Shown here: positions 9,117-17,174 of the stretch, one piece after another | Numbering within the stretch: position 1 is the first letter of the stretch | How the letters are laid out: the number at the start of each line of letters is the position of its first letter | NCBI GenBank assembly: GCA_022824615.1 | Contig: JAJDZM010000026.1 | Coordinates: 1-32,191, forward strand | Reading direction: 5' to 3' | DNA from: Candidatus Binatia bacterium | Lineage (GTDB): Bacteria > Desulfobacterota > Binatia > Bin18 | Length of the DNA: 32,191 nt | Program-made: the position numbers and the translations under genes | The notes under the pieces: model-generated | Seen by the model: the letters and a program-made list of their open reading frames with translations, nothing else | What the model was told of the DNA's origin: nothing | The model's database searches: none

Positions 9117-9979
9117 GCACGCGCTATGGGATTGCGGAATGGTATGGAGAACCGTTCGCCACGATGCCCCCAAAGCGGCGGCGAGCCTTGGCGGCGGTTG
9201 CTTTGGGGCAAAACAGAGACATTCCCAGATGCCCATTTCAGCGCGGGCAGGTTCCCTGTAACAAAAAAGGTGGAGTCTGCTCTATGCAGACCTACCGCCC
9301 CTATCTAGGCAACCATTTATCAGACCGGATAGGAGAGCGAGCCGGGCCACCTGTTATTATGTGTCCAAAACGGTTTGACCAAAACGATATTGTCCCGAAA
9401 TGGTTGGCAAGGATTGTGGGGTTTCAACAGGTCTTTCTCGCGCAAGAAGTCCCCTTTATGCGGTCGCCAGATACAGGACAAGCTGCCGGTCGGATTGATA
9501 TCGTCCTGTCAGGAAACAGCACTGCTTCCAGGTGGTTTGGGTTAGAGATTCAAGCCGTGTACTTCTCCGGTAAAGGCATGGCGCGTGACTTTGAAGTCTT
9601 CCACCATGATACCGGACGGCTTCCCCCCATGCCGACTACGGTGAGGCGCCCTGATTGGCGCTCTTCCAGCGCAAAGCGGCTTATGCCGCAGTTAGAGATC
9701 AAAGCCCCGACTTTACGTCGATGGGGAACAAAGTTAGCTGTGGCGGTCGATGTGCCGTTTTTTGAAGCGATTGGGGGAGTAAGTAGCCGTCCCTCCCATG
9801 ATATCAACGAGGGCGATATTGTATGGCTCGTGGTGCAGGTGTCTGACCGCTATGAGTTGGAACAAGTGCACTGGGAAGTGCTATCACTTGAGGAATCAAG
9901 CAGCAAACTCTTAGCTGCGGAGACCGTCAAGCGGGAAGAATTTGAAGAGATTCTCCGCTCGAAGCTCCGGCCGTTGTAA
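9113..9979 (+). CDS. NotI-family type II restriction endonuclease
   Basis: This is a predicted site-specific DNA endonuclease of 288 residues. The N-terminus RYGIAEWYG is followed by a cysteine cluster: Cys40 in RCPFQ, Cys49 in PCNKKGG, Cys56 in VCSM and Cys84 in MCPKRF. It resembles the metal-binding four-cysteine module known from NotI. The active site fits a PD-(D/E)XK variant with Asp129 (GRIDIVL) and Glu145-x-Gln147 (GLEIQAVY). No frameshift is seen, so the gene appears intact. It begins in the ATGA overlap with the methyltransferase stop. The family assignment rests on motif recognition; the target site cannot be read from the sequence. Confidence 0.8.
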   Translation: MSTRYGIAEWYGEPFATMPPKRRRALAAVALGQNRDIPRCPFQRGQVPCNKKGGVCSMQTYRPYLGNHLSDRIGERAGPPVIMCPKRFDQNDIVPKWLARIVGFQQVFLAQEVPFMRSPDTGQAAGRIDIVLSGNSTASRWFGLEIQAVYFSGKGMARDFEVFHHDTGRLPPMPTTVRRPDWRSSSAKRLMPQLEIKAPTLRRWGTKLAVAVDVPFFEAIGGVSSRPSHDINEGDIVWLVVQVSDRYELEQVHWEVLSLEESSSKLLAAETVKREEFEEILRSKLRPL

Positions 9980-10102
9980 AAAGGGGGGAATGATGGCAAA
10001 GGCGATACCGGCGAGACCCGCCAAGGAAAGGAAGGAAAATAGCGGCATAAAAGAAGGAACCTACGAAACCGCACCTCTCTCATTTATTCTGTTCTTTTAC
10101 AT

Positions 10103-12178
10103 TCACCAAGCTCGACTGCGACGCTGGCGCCAGTCATCCTCGTCTTCATCCTCTTCTTCAATGAGAAAAACCGGTTTCAGAATCCGGCGGGGAATGTCTT
10201 CCAAAAAACGCGACGGTTTACTGAGGACCATACCGGTCGCACGATCGAAGATATTGATAGGATAGGAAATAAACAGGTTTTCTTTGGCCCGGGTGGCGGC
10301 CACATACATCAGCCGTCGCTCTTCTTCGAGCTCGTCGTCCTCCTTGTTGTACAGTGAAGGGAAACGGCCCTCGACCGCCCAGATGATAAACACCGAGTGC
10401 CATTCCAGCCCTTTTGCCGAGTGAATGGTCGACAGGGTCAGCACGCCTTCTTCATCCTTATCGGTTGCCAGCACATCGCCCACGCTGCTGTTGGGCGGCT
10501 CCAGGGCCATATCCGACAGCAGCCGGTTCAGACTGCGGTAACGTTCGGTGATAATCGAAAAATGCTCCAGGTCTTTCTGGCGCTTGGGATAATCGTCGCG
10601 ATGATGCTGTTTGAGAATCGGCAGATAATACTGCACGATCAGGTCAATCTGCTCGCGCGGCTGGAGGTTGGGATCGGCGACGGTTTGGAGCGCGGCGGCC
10701 AGCTTCTGCACCTCGGTCTTGACCGCGCCGCGGCCAGGGTAGTCGGCCAGACGCTGCACCTGATCGGCCCCACCTAGCACATGGCTGAGAATCTTGTCGC
10801 TGCTCTTGGGCCCGACACCTTCGAGCAGGAGCAGCACCCGGTGCCACGACACCGCGTCCTGTGGGTTGGCCAGCACACGTAGATGGGCCAGCACATCCTT
10901 AACGTGGGTGGTTTCGATAAACTTGAATCCGCCCCGTTTGACGAACGGCAGGTTACACTTGCTCAGTTCGATCTCAAGATCGAAGGAATGAAAGCTGGAA
11001 CGAAAGAGGACCGCCATCTCGGTCAGGGGTACGCCTTCCTCGCGCAACTCCAGAAGCTTCTGGGCCACAAAGCGTGACTGGTAGCGTTCGCTATCGGCCT
11101 CGATCAACGCCGGTTGAAAGCCGCTGTCTTTTTTGGTGAACAGGTTCTTGGTGTAGCGTTCCTTGGCTTGCAGAATAATTTCGTTCGACAGGTCGAGGAT
11201 CGGCTGGGTGCTGCGGTAGTTTTCTTCGAGCTTGATCACCTTGGTGTCGGGAAACAGGTCCGGGAACTCGAAGATGTTGCGAACGGTGGCACCGCGAAAA
11301 CTGTAAATCGACTGGGCGTCGTCACCGACCGCCATGACGTTGTCGTGCACATGGGCCAGCAAACGCACGATTTCGGCTTGGAGCCGGTTCGTATCCTGAT
11401 ACTCATCGACCATGATGTAGCGATAGGTATGGGAGAGGCGTTCAGCGACCTCCGGGCGGGTGCGCAGCAGTTCGCGCAAATGGGTCAGCAGATCGTCGTA
11501 GTCGAGCAGGCTGCGTTCGCGTTTGTACTGCCGGTAATATTCTTCAATCCGGCTGAGGTCGTCGAGTTCGGAAAACAGATGGGGGAACTGCGAGTCGAGC
11601 ACTTCCGCTACGCTGGTGGTCTTATTGGCCGCTAGACTGATGATCTCGGCAATGGTCTGTTTGCGCGGGAAGCGGCGCGCCTTTTTGTCCAGGCCGAGAC
11701 GCGCCCGGATCAAATTGATCGCATCCTCGGAGTCGCCCCGGTCCAGAATCGTGAAGGCATTGGCAAATCCGAGCAGGGAGGCGTAGCGCCGCAGAACGGT
11801 ATTGGCAAACGAATGAAACGTCCCACCGGTTACCTTATCGCAGCGACCACCCATGAGGGCCTCAGCGCGCTGGATCATTTCTTCCGCGGCCCGGCGGGTG
11901 AAGGTCAGAAGGAGCAGCGACGCCGGGTCAATGCCTTCTTCAATCATCCGCGCGACCCGAAATATCAGAGTCCGCGTCTTGCCGCTGCCGGCTCCGGCCA
12001 GCACCAGCACCGGACCGTCGCGCGTGGTTGCGGCCTCGTACTGGCTGGGGTTCAACTCGTGCTTGTAGTCGATGGTAAAGTGCCGTGGTCGATGGCTCTC
12101 CGCATCCGACCGCAGCATATATTTCTCAGGACGGCTCTCGTCGCGTTCCACATTGCGTACTGTATAGTGGCTGGTCAT
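10103..12178 (-). CDS. UvrD/PcrA-type ATP-dependent DNA helicase
   Basis: This superfamily 1A 3'-5' helicase acts in DNA repair or replication-fork maintenance. The order of motifs is standard: Q-motif region LNPSQYEAA, Walker A AGAGSGKT (61-68), Walker B IMVDEYQDT, motif III VGDDAQSIYSFRGA, motif IV LEENYRST, motif V TLSTIHSAKGLEW and motif VI RRLMYVAATRAKENLF. At 691 residues it is slightly shorter than many PcrA proteins. The C-terminus is acidic (EEEDEDEDDW). The annotated ATG lies inside a repeat (12161-12240). The ATG at 12118 (Met21), or another start nearer FTIDYKHELNPSQ, may be the real one, since the first roughly 35 residues match no helicase motif. Confidence 0.92.
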   Translation of the reverse strand: MTSHYTVRNVERDESRPEKYMLRSDAESHRPRHFTIDYKHELNPSQYEAATTRDGPVLVLAGAGSGKTRTLIFRVARMIEEGIDPASLLLLTFTRRAAEEMIQRAEALMGGRCDKVTGGTFHSFANTVLRRYASLLGFANAFTILDRGDSEDAINLIRARLGLDKKARRFPRKQTIAEIISLAANKTTSVAEVLDSQFPHLFSELDDLSRIEEYYRQYKRERSLLDYDDLLTHLRELLRTRPEVAERLSHTYRYIMVDEYQDTNRLQAEIVRLLAHVHDNVMAVGDDAQSIYSFRGATVRNIFEFPDLFPDTKVIKLEENYRSTQPILDLSNEIILQAKERYTKNLFTKKDSGFQPALIEADSERYQSRFVAQKLLELREEGVPLTEMAVLFRSSFHSFDLEIELSKCNLPFVKRGGFKFIETTHVKDVLAHLRVLANPQDAVSWHRVLLLLEGVGPKSSDKILSHVLGGADQVQRLADYPGRGAVKTEVQKLAAALQTVADPNLQPREQIDLIVQYYLPILKQHHRDDYPKRQKDLEHFSIITERYRSLNRLLSDMALEPPNSSVGDVLATDKDEEGVLTLSTIHSAKGLEWHSVFIIWAVEGRFPSLYNKEDDELEEERRLMYVAATRAKENLFISYPINIFDRATGMVLSKPSRFLEDIPRRILKPVFLIEEEDEDEDDWRQRRSRAW

Positions 12179-12180
12179 TA

Positions 12181-12230
12181 GTGGCTAGTGGTTAGTAAAA
12201 AATCGGAACTCGCCACTAACCACTGGCCAC
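12181..12230. repeat. Inverted repeat of GTGGCTAGTGGTTAGT type
   Basis: GTGGCTAGTGGTTAGT (12181-12196) is the reverse complement of 12215-12230 with one mismatch, around an 18-base loop. Related partial copies flank it (AGTGGCTGGTCATTA before, ACTAACCACT after). It fills nearly the whole gap between the helicase and the TusA-like gene and runs up to the proposed helicase start. Confidence 0.75.
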
Positions 12231-12259
12231 TAACCACTCTCTCCGGTATGTAGGAGGCG

Positions 12260-12502
12260 ATGAGCGGCAGAACCGAACACCTGACCCTGCGCGGCGTCAA
12301 ATGTCCGTTGAACTGGGCCAAGGCCAAGGTGCGGTTGGAATACCTCGACCAGGGCGACCAACTCGAACTCGTCATTGACGACCCCAAAGGCCGACGTGAT
12401 ATTCCTCGGGCCGCGGAAGCGGAAGGCTATGCCATTGTGGAGATTGAAGAGACGGCCGAATCGGGCACCCCTCAGCAGTGGCGCATCGTGATTGAGAAAT
12501 AG
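12260..12502 (+). CDS. TusA/SirA-like sulfur-carrier family protein
   Basis: The 80-residue protein has the TusA-family pattern LRGVKCPLNWAKAKVRLEYLDQGDQLELVIDDP, with Cys15 in the CP motif that carries persulfide sulfur in characterised members. The C-terminal half (IPRAAEAEGYAIVEIEE) matches the second part of the fold. True TusA relays sulfur in tRNA thiolation, and relatives serve other sulfur or selenium routes; the partner here is not evident. AGGAGG sits just before the ATG. The next small gene starts one base after its stop, so the two are almost certainly co-translated. It is divergent from the helicase gene. Confidence 0.85.
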   Translation: MSGRTEHLTLRGVKCPLNWAKAKVRLEYLDQGDQLELVIDDPKGRRDIPRAAEAEGYAIVEIEETAESGTPQQWRIVIEK

Positions 12503-12503
12503 C

Positions 12504-12707
12504 ATGGCAAACGATACCCCGAAGTTCGACCTCCTCAGGCTCGCCAAAGCGGTGTTTCAGCATCGGCGGACCAAGCATCCCTACGGCTCCAACTACGCCG
12601 TCAGCATCCGTATGGGCCATGCCGATATTCAGGATTTCACGGCCATTGCCGACATCCTGCTGGCCGTTGAAGAGCTGGGCTACGAGATCAAGAAAAAGCC
12701 GGAATAG
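12504..12707 (+). CDS. Small hypothetical protein coupled to the TusA-like gene
   Basis: I do not recognise this 67-residue protein. It is soluble-looking, has no membrane segment or signal peptide, and ends in a basic tail (EIKKKPE). It contains one central histidine-rich spot (HRRTKHPYG) and a predicted helical C-terminal half (FTAIADILLAVEELGYEI). The ATG at 12504 lies one base after the TusA-like stop; a TTG at 12492 in the same frame is a weaker alternative. The tight coupling suggests a joint role with the sulfur-carrier protein, but that is inference. Confidence 0.7.
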   Translation: MANDTPKFDLLRLAKAVFQHRRTKHPYGSNYAVSIRMGHADIQDFTAIADILLAVEELGYEIKKKPE

Positions 12708-12715
12708 GCGGAGGG

Positions 12716-14005
12716 CTACTCAAACACCTGCTCGCCGGTGGCAAACAGCAGCCAGACCACCGCCCCGAAAACATACAGTCCTGAGGCGATCAAAAAGACG
12801 AGGCCCCAGGAGCCGGTGGCATCCAGGATGTAGCCGGTCAGGGTCACGCCGATGATACCCGGAATCGTTCCGGCCGTGTTTGAGAGACCCAGCAGAATAC
12901 CGGCGTAACGCGGGCCGATATCGAGGTGGTTCACCGCGAAGCCGGACAGGGCAAAAGCGCCAAGCCCAAGTACGCAGCACATATAGCTGACCGCCTGAAG
13001 GGCTGAGGTGACGCCGCCAATCAAAAAGAGGAACAGCGCCGGACCGAAAAAACCAATACTCTGCATCAGCTTGCGCACAAAGGTAACGGACAGGCCGCGT
13101 TGTAGCAGGCTGTCTGCGATCCAGCCGGCAACATTGGCCATGACAAACATGACCAGCCAGGGCAGGATGGCGTACAGCCCGACTTGGCGGAGATCGACCC
13201 CAAGCGCCTGGGTAAAATAGGTCGGCAGCCAGGTCAGAATAACGTAGAAGCCCCAGTTGGAACAAAAGTGGTTAATCACGATGGCCCAGACTGCGGTTTT
13301 GGACAGCAGGTGTCGCCACGGGATTGTAGCGTTAGCCGGAATCGGAGGAACGTGCTCACGGATATAGGCGACTTCTGTGGAAGTGATGGTGGGATGGGTT
13401 TCCGGCGTGTCGGTGACACGGTAGTGCCAGAAGAGATACCAGACAAATCCCAACCCGCCGAACAGGTAAAACACCATCGGCCAACCCCAGACCACCACAA
13501 TGGTCGGAGTCAGTAGTAAAGCAGCGACCGTGCCGAGGGAGACGCCGCTCACGTTGAGCGCGGCTGAGCGGGCTCGCTCCTGGCCCGGCACCCAACGCGC
13601 AAAGAGATTATAAATCGCCGGAAAGGCCACCCCCTCCCCCAGCCCCATGCCAACCCTGGCGAGAAAGAGCACCGTGAGTGAAATCGCTGCCGCGGGCGGC
13701 GTGACCAGGGTAAAGAAGGACCACAGCAGCACGCCCCAGCCGAGGACTATTTTTCCGCCATAGCGGTCGGCCAGCCAGCCACCGACAATCTGGGTGGCCA
13801 GATAGCCGTAAAAGAATGAGGACAGGACAACGCCTTGGGTTGTCTGGTTCCAGCCATACTCCTGGGCCATGGGCAGAATGGCGACCGAGATATTGACCCG
13901 GTCGATATAACAAATAAACGTGCTGCAAAAACACAGGCCAACCAGCGTAAAGCGGCGCGGCCAGTAGTCGCGCGGGGCAGCCAGTCCGGAGGCGGAATCC
14001 GTCAT
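12716..14005 (-). CDS. MFS transporter, anion:cation symporter-like
   Basis: This 429-residue inner-membrane protein has about 12 hydrophobic segments. The N-terminus FTLVGLCFCSTFICYIDRVNISVAI, followed by SSFFYGYLATQIVGGWLADRYGGK, is typical of the ACS branch of the major facilitator superfamily. That branch imports organic anions such as sugar acids, or phosphate. The loop between helices 2 and 3 has the conserved GGWLADRYGG signature. The gene converges on the small hypothetical gene ending at 12707, with an eight-base gap. The substrate is unknown. No regulator lies beside it. Confidence 0.88.
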   Translation of the reverse strand: MTDSASGLAAPRDYWPRRFTLVGLCFCSTFICYIDRVNISVAILPMAQEYGWNQTTQGVVLSSFFYGYLATQIVGGWLADRYGGKIVLGWGVLLWSFFTLVTPPAAAISLTVLFLARVGMGLGEGVAFPAIYNLFARWVPGQERARSAALNVSGVSLGTVAALLLTPTIVVVWGWPMVFYLFGGLGFVWYLFWHYRVTDTPETHPTITSTEVAYIREHVPPIPANATIPWRHLLSKTAVWAIVINHFCSNWGFYVILTWLPTYFTQALGVDLRQVGLYAILPWLVMFVMANVAGWIADSLLQRGLSVTFVRKLMQSIGFFGPALFLFLIGGVTSALQAVSYMCCVLGLGAFALSGFAVNHLDIGPRYAGILLGLSNTAGTIPGIIGVTLTGYILDATGSWGLVFLIASGLYVFGAVVWLLFATGEQVFE

Positions 14006-14149
14006 GCGTCAGTCTTCCCCTTTGTGTGTTGAGCGCTCAGCCTGGTGCGTGCCTGGCGCTCTGTGCAAAAGAGCCGGGCTACTGTACCGGATTCTCTCGC
14101 TCTTGCGAACGCAGTTAGGGGGATAGGTCGAAGGAGAAGCGTGCGCCCT

Positions 14150-14554
14150 CTAGGTCTCCTCTCCGCTGACCTTGTGCATCGAGCCGTCGCTCAGTTCGTA
14201 ATAGACGGCAACCCGCTCGCCTGTGGACAGAGGCGGCAGGCGGAACTCGGATGGGTGCGCTTCGTAGTAGCGTTGTTCGGCTTCTTCGCACCGGGCAACA
14301 AACGCCTCAAGCGCCGCCTGATAGCGGCTCTCTGAGACCTTGAGCTGGCTCAACTGAAAGAGTTCGTCGTCTGCCTGATGGAGCTGTTGCCAGACGGCCG
14401 GTTCGTTATCGACAAGCCAAGTGTCAATCTGCGCGAAATGGAGGCTCAGAGACCGCGTTGCAGCCGCATACTGCTGCTGGAGCGTCAGGGGAGATCCCGC
14501 AGGCGGCCGGGACGCGATTGAGGCGCGTCTCCCCCGTTGGGGGGCTGGTGCCAT
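14150..14554 (-). CDS. Hypothetical protein, helical, 134 aa
   Basis: I do not recognise this gene. The 134-residue product has a short Arg/Pro-rich N-terminus, then a long helix-prone stretch rich in Gln, Glu and Ala (about 25-105), then a beta-like tail (GERVAVYYELSDGSMHKVSGEE). There is no signal peptide or membrane segment. GGAG lies close before the ATG. It sits between the MFS and MATE transporter genes on the same strand. The coding call rests on the frame, the ribosome site and an amino-acid composition that looks protein-like. Confidence 0.6.
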   Translation of the reverse strand: MAPAPQRGRRASIASRPPAGSPLTLQQQYAAATRSLSLHFAQIDTWLVDNEPAVWQQLHQADDELFQLSQLKVSESRYQAALEAFVARCEEAEQRYYEAHPSEFRLPPLSTGERVAVYYELSDGSMHKVSGEET

Positions 14555-14629
14555 GTCTCCATTTTACGGATGAACCGAACGGCAAAACAAGACAGGTTTG
14601 GAGAATAGGCAATATGTCCACACTCACAG

Positions 14630-15985
14630 TTACACCCGAATCCGGGTCCAGCCGCCGGCCTGCCAACTCCAGACGAAGGTGACGGACTGGAGGATACGAT
14701 AGGCGAGATTAGCGACCCAAATAGCCAGAAGACCGAATCCCCAGAGCGCTTGCATGGCAAAGGCGATGGGTAGAAACAGGCACCACTGCATAGTCAGGGA
14801 TATGACCATCACCCGCCGGCTGTGCCCGGCTCCATAGTGGGCATTCATCAACACGACACCGAGGGCTTCGAGCGCCATGGTGGCGGCGGTGAGTTGCAGC
14901 GGCAGCCGGGCGAGCGCCAGCGTCGTCGGGTCGCGCAGGAACAGCAGCAGAAACAGGTCGGGCGCGAGCAAGGCCGGCAGGGCCAGACCGCCGACCACCA
15001 GCATGGAGAGTCGGGTCACATACCAGCCCCAGGCCCGTGCCTCCTGCACCTTACCAGCACCCAGGGCTTGGCCGACAAAGGAGGCTGCGGCCAGTCCGAA
15101 CCCGTTCGTCAAGAGCAGCCACAGCAGCAGCAGGTTAGACAGGACATGCCCTGCGGCCAGTTCCGCGGTGCCGATATTACCCAGAATCCAGAAGAAGGCC
15201 AGCATGCCGGCAGCAAAGAAGACGTGCTGAATACCGGCCGGAATCGAGAGCCGTAACAGGGTTGACAGAGTGGCCCGGTCCGGCCAACGGACCAGAAAGC
15301 CCCCGTCACGGGCGTGGCGCAGGGCAGTGAGCAGATATGTGGCCGACCCGATGTACAATGCCGCAGTAGTGCCGATTCCGGCTCCGACGACACCCAGTCG
15401 CGGAGCGCCGAGGTTGCCGAAGATCAAGACCCAGTTAAGGAAGATATTGGTTACATTCATCAGGATGATGGTGCGCATATAGAACTTGGACAAGTTGACC
15501 GCGTTCCAGTAGCCGCGAAAGACAAAGTTGACGCCCATGGCAAGCAGGCCGACCAGACGCGCCTGAAAATAGACTGTGCCATGGTCGGTGACCGCAGCGT
15601 CCTGGCTGAGTACGGAGAACAGGGCTGGCGCGAAATGTATCAGCAGGGCCGAGGTGGGCAGCCCGAGCAACAGAACGAGCAACAGCCCGCCGTTCAACGG
15701 CACGGCGATTTCACCCAGGCGGCCGGCTCCCAGCCAGCGGGCCGACGTGGCCTGCACGCCGGTTGCCAGACCGATGATGAACGCACCGCAGGTAAAGGTT
15801 GAGAACTGGGCCAACCCGACCGACGCCAGAGCCTCGTCGCCCAGCACGCCCAGCATGGCCGTATCCACCAGATTCATGATGTTCTGGGAGATCATGCCGC
15901 CCATAATGGGCAGGGCAAGGCTGAGTGTCCGGCGCAGGCGGGAGGTCACGGGGCTGGTATAAGGCAGAGTAGGCCTCAACTGCAA
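14630..15985 (-). CDS. MATE-family multidrug/sodium antiporter
   Basis: This is an inner-membrane exporter of the MATE superfamily, which expels cationic drugs or metabolites in exchange for H+ or Na+. The 451 residues contain about 12 hydrophobic segments arranged as two related halves. The first starts LALPIMGGMISQNIMNLVDTAMLGVLGDEALASVGLA, the second SIPAGIQHVFFAAGMLAFFWILGNIGTAELAAGH. The frame opens with TTG at 15985, three bases after the stop of the upstream nuclease gene; an internal GTG at 15949 is an equally plausible start. Translation is probably coupled to the nuclease gene. Confidence 0.9.
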   Translation of the reverse strand: MQLRPTLPYTSPVTSRLRRTLSLALPIMGGMISQNIMNLVDTAMLGVLGDEALASVGLAQFSTFTCGAFIIGLATGVQATSARWLGAGRLGEIAVPLNGGLLLVLLLGLPTSALLIHFAPALFSVLSQDAAVTDHGTVYFQARLVGLLAMGVNFVFRGYWNAVNLSKFYMRTIILMNVTNIFLNWVLIFGNLGAPRLGVVGAGIGTTAALYIGSATYLLTALRHARDGGFLVRWPDRATLSTLLRLSIPAGIQHVFFAAGMLAFFWILGNIGTAELAAGHVLSNLLLLWLLLTNGFGLAAASFVGQALGAGKVQEARAWGWYVTRLSMLVVGGLALPALLAPDLFLLLFLRDPTTLALARLPLQLTAATMALEALGVVLMNAHYGAGHSRRVMVISLTMQWCLFLPIAFAMQALWGFGLLAIWVANLAYRILQSVTFVWSWQAGGWTRIRV

Positions 15986-15988
15986 ATA

Positions 15989-17050
15989 TCAGTCTGCCGA
16001 TTCTGTTGGGCTAAATCGTATTTCAGCTGATGGGTAACTTTCCTTCAGAGCCTTCATTATAGGATAAAATTTCTCCAGACTTGATACAGACCGGAACTCA
16101 TATGTCCGCCCATCATAGTGCAGAAGATTGTCGTCTCCGGTAAACCATCTGCGAGGATTAAATTTTTCATCCGATTGCTGCACGGCATCTATGAAAGCCT
16201 GCTCGTTGAGCTCTCCCTCCGCTGCCTTAAAGCGACGCTTATAGAATTTATCGTCTACTTTGTTCGAAATTTCTTCAGGCGCGTGGCGTGACTTCACGAG
16301 GTTTTGTACGACCCGAAACAGAGCGTACTGTCTCGATAAATTCTGATACTTTTCCCCAAGGATCTCAACATCGAAACGGGTCATATCTCGGCCAGAACTT
16401 CTCGTCTGCCGCTCTCGTTGGGCCTTCTCTCTGACCTGAACTTGAAACTCTTCCGTCTCGGGCAGCGGAATGACCTGCTGCACATCCAGAAAAATCCGAC
16501 CACCATCGGAATAGGGTTGAAGACGGATACACCGAATATCGAGATCGCGCTGATTTAGCCACATGACGGCTGTCGTAAGTTCCTTGGAAAAGTCGGTAGA
16601 TGCCAGTATCACCCGAACATCTTGGGCAAAACGCTCCTCATCCGACTCATCCCATTCAAGGAATTCGAGCAAACCGCTCGCAGGGTCATCGTCGCGTCTC
16701 ATTTTCTGGAGAAAATCACGGTAGGTATTTATCGCTTTCTCGAACGTCATGGTTGAGACCATGGCGGCATATCGGAGCGCTTGCAGTTCCATATGTCCGC
16801 CGCTCTCGGTCCGCTTTAACTCGATCACAACCAGGTTTGCCTTTCGGTCAACCGCCAGCAGGTCTATACGTCGTTTCGACTCCTCCCAATCGCCAAACTC
16901 TTCGCTGATGACCAGCAGGTCAGGATCGAGCACCTCGATTTGATCCCGAATGAGGGGCTGCAAATCGGTCCGTTCCCGGAGTCCTTGGCGGGCAAAGTCC
17001 GTGCGTTCAAGGGCTTTCAGAGAGTCAGATGTCACTTCAAAAATAGACAT
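15989..17050 (-). CDS. NucS/DUF91-like PD-(D/E)XK nuclease-domain protein
   Basis: The 353-residue protein has an N-terminal PD-(D/E)XK nuclease core. Candidate residues are Glu50 (ISEEFGDW), Asp63 (RRIDLLAVD) and Glu77-x-Lys79 (VVIELKR), followed by the helix HMELQALRYAAMV. That order matches NucS/DUF91-type and related restriction-like nucleases. The C-terminal half (about 220-353) is an additional domain I do not recognise, rich in charged and aromatic residues. No methyltransferase or helicase partner is adjacent. It is divergent from the Phd/PIN pair and overlaps nothing. It could serve DNA repair or defence; the sequence does not decide between them. Confidence 0.75.
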   Translation of the reverse strand: MSIFEVTSDSLKALERTDFARQGLRERTDLQPLIRDQIEVLDPDLLVISEEFGDWEESKRRIDLLAVDRKANLVVIELKRTESGGHMELQALRYAAMVSTMTFEKAINTYRDFLQKMRRDDDPASGLLEFLEWDESDEERFAQDVRVILASTDFSKELTTAVMWLNQRDLDIRCIRLQPYSDGGRIFLDVQQVIPLPETEEFQVQVREKAQRERQTRSSGRDMTRFDVEILGEKYQNLSRQYALFRVVQNLVKSRHAPEEISNKVDDKFYKRRFKAAEGELNEQAFIDAVQQSDEKFNPRRWFTGDDNLLHYDGRTYEFRSVSSLEKFYPIMKALKESYPSAEIRFSPTESAD

Positions 17051-17137
17051 AAAATTTTGGTCCGTTCTCTATCTCAGTGTCATGCCAGCTTTCAAGGAGA
17101 ACTTATCGGGCTACTTAATCGTCTGTCAGCCTTTGGA

Positions 17138-17171
17138 TTGCTCTTTCAAGAAACATGGCTATTATAGCCAT
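17138..17171 (+). promoter_or_regulatory. Promoter with palindromic operator for the Phd/PIN operon
   Basis: A -35-like TTGCTC (17138-17143) and a -10-like TATTAT (17160-17165) are 16 bases apart. The perfect palindrome ATGGCTA-TTA-TAGCCAT (17155-17171) covers the -10 and ends three bases before the antitoxin ATG. Phd/YefM antitoxins are known to repress their own operons through such palindromes. Transcripts would start at or just before the ATG, which also lacks a Shine-Dalgarno site. Confidence 0.55.
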
Positions 17172-17174
17172 ATT

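Noticed and set aside
9942-10265. A plus-strand frame with a serine run between the endonuclease and helicase genes
   Set aside because: The serine run is the antisense of the acidic helicase C-terminus. An ATG near 9993 follows a G-rich stretch, but the product has no recognisable feature and most of it overlaps the helicase gene.
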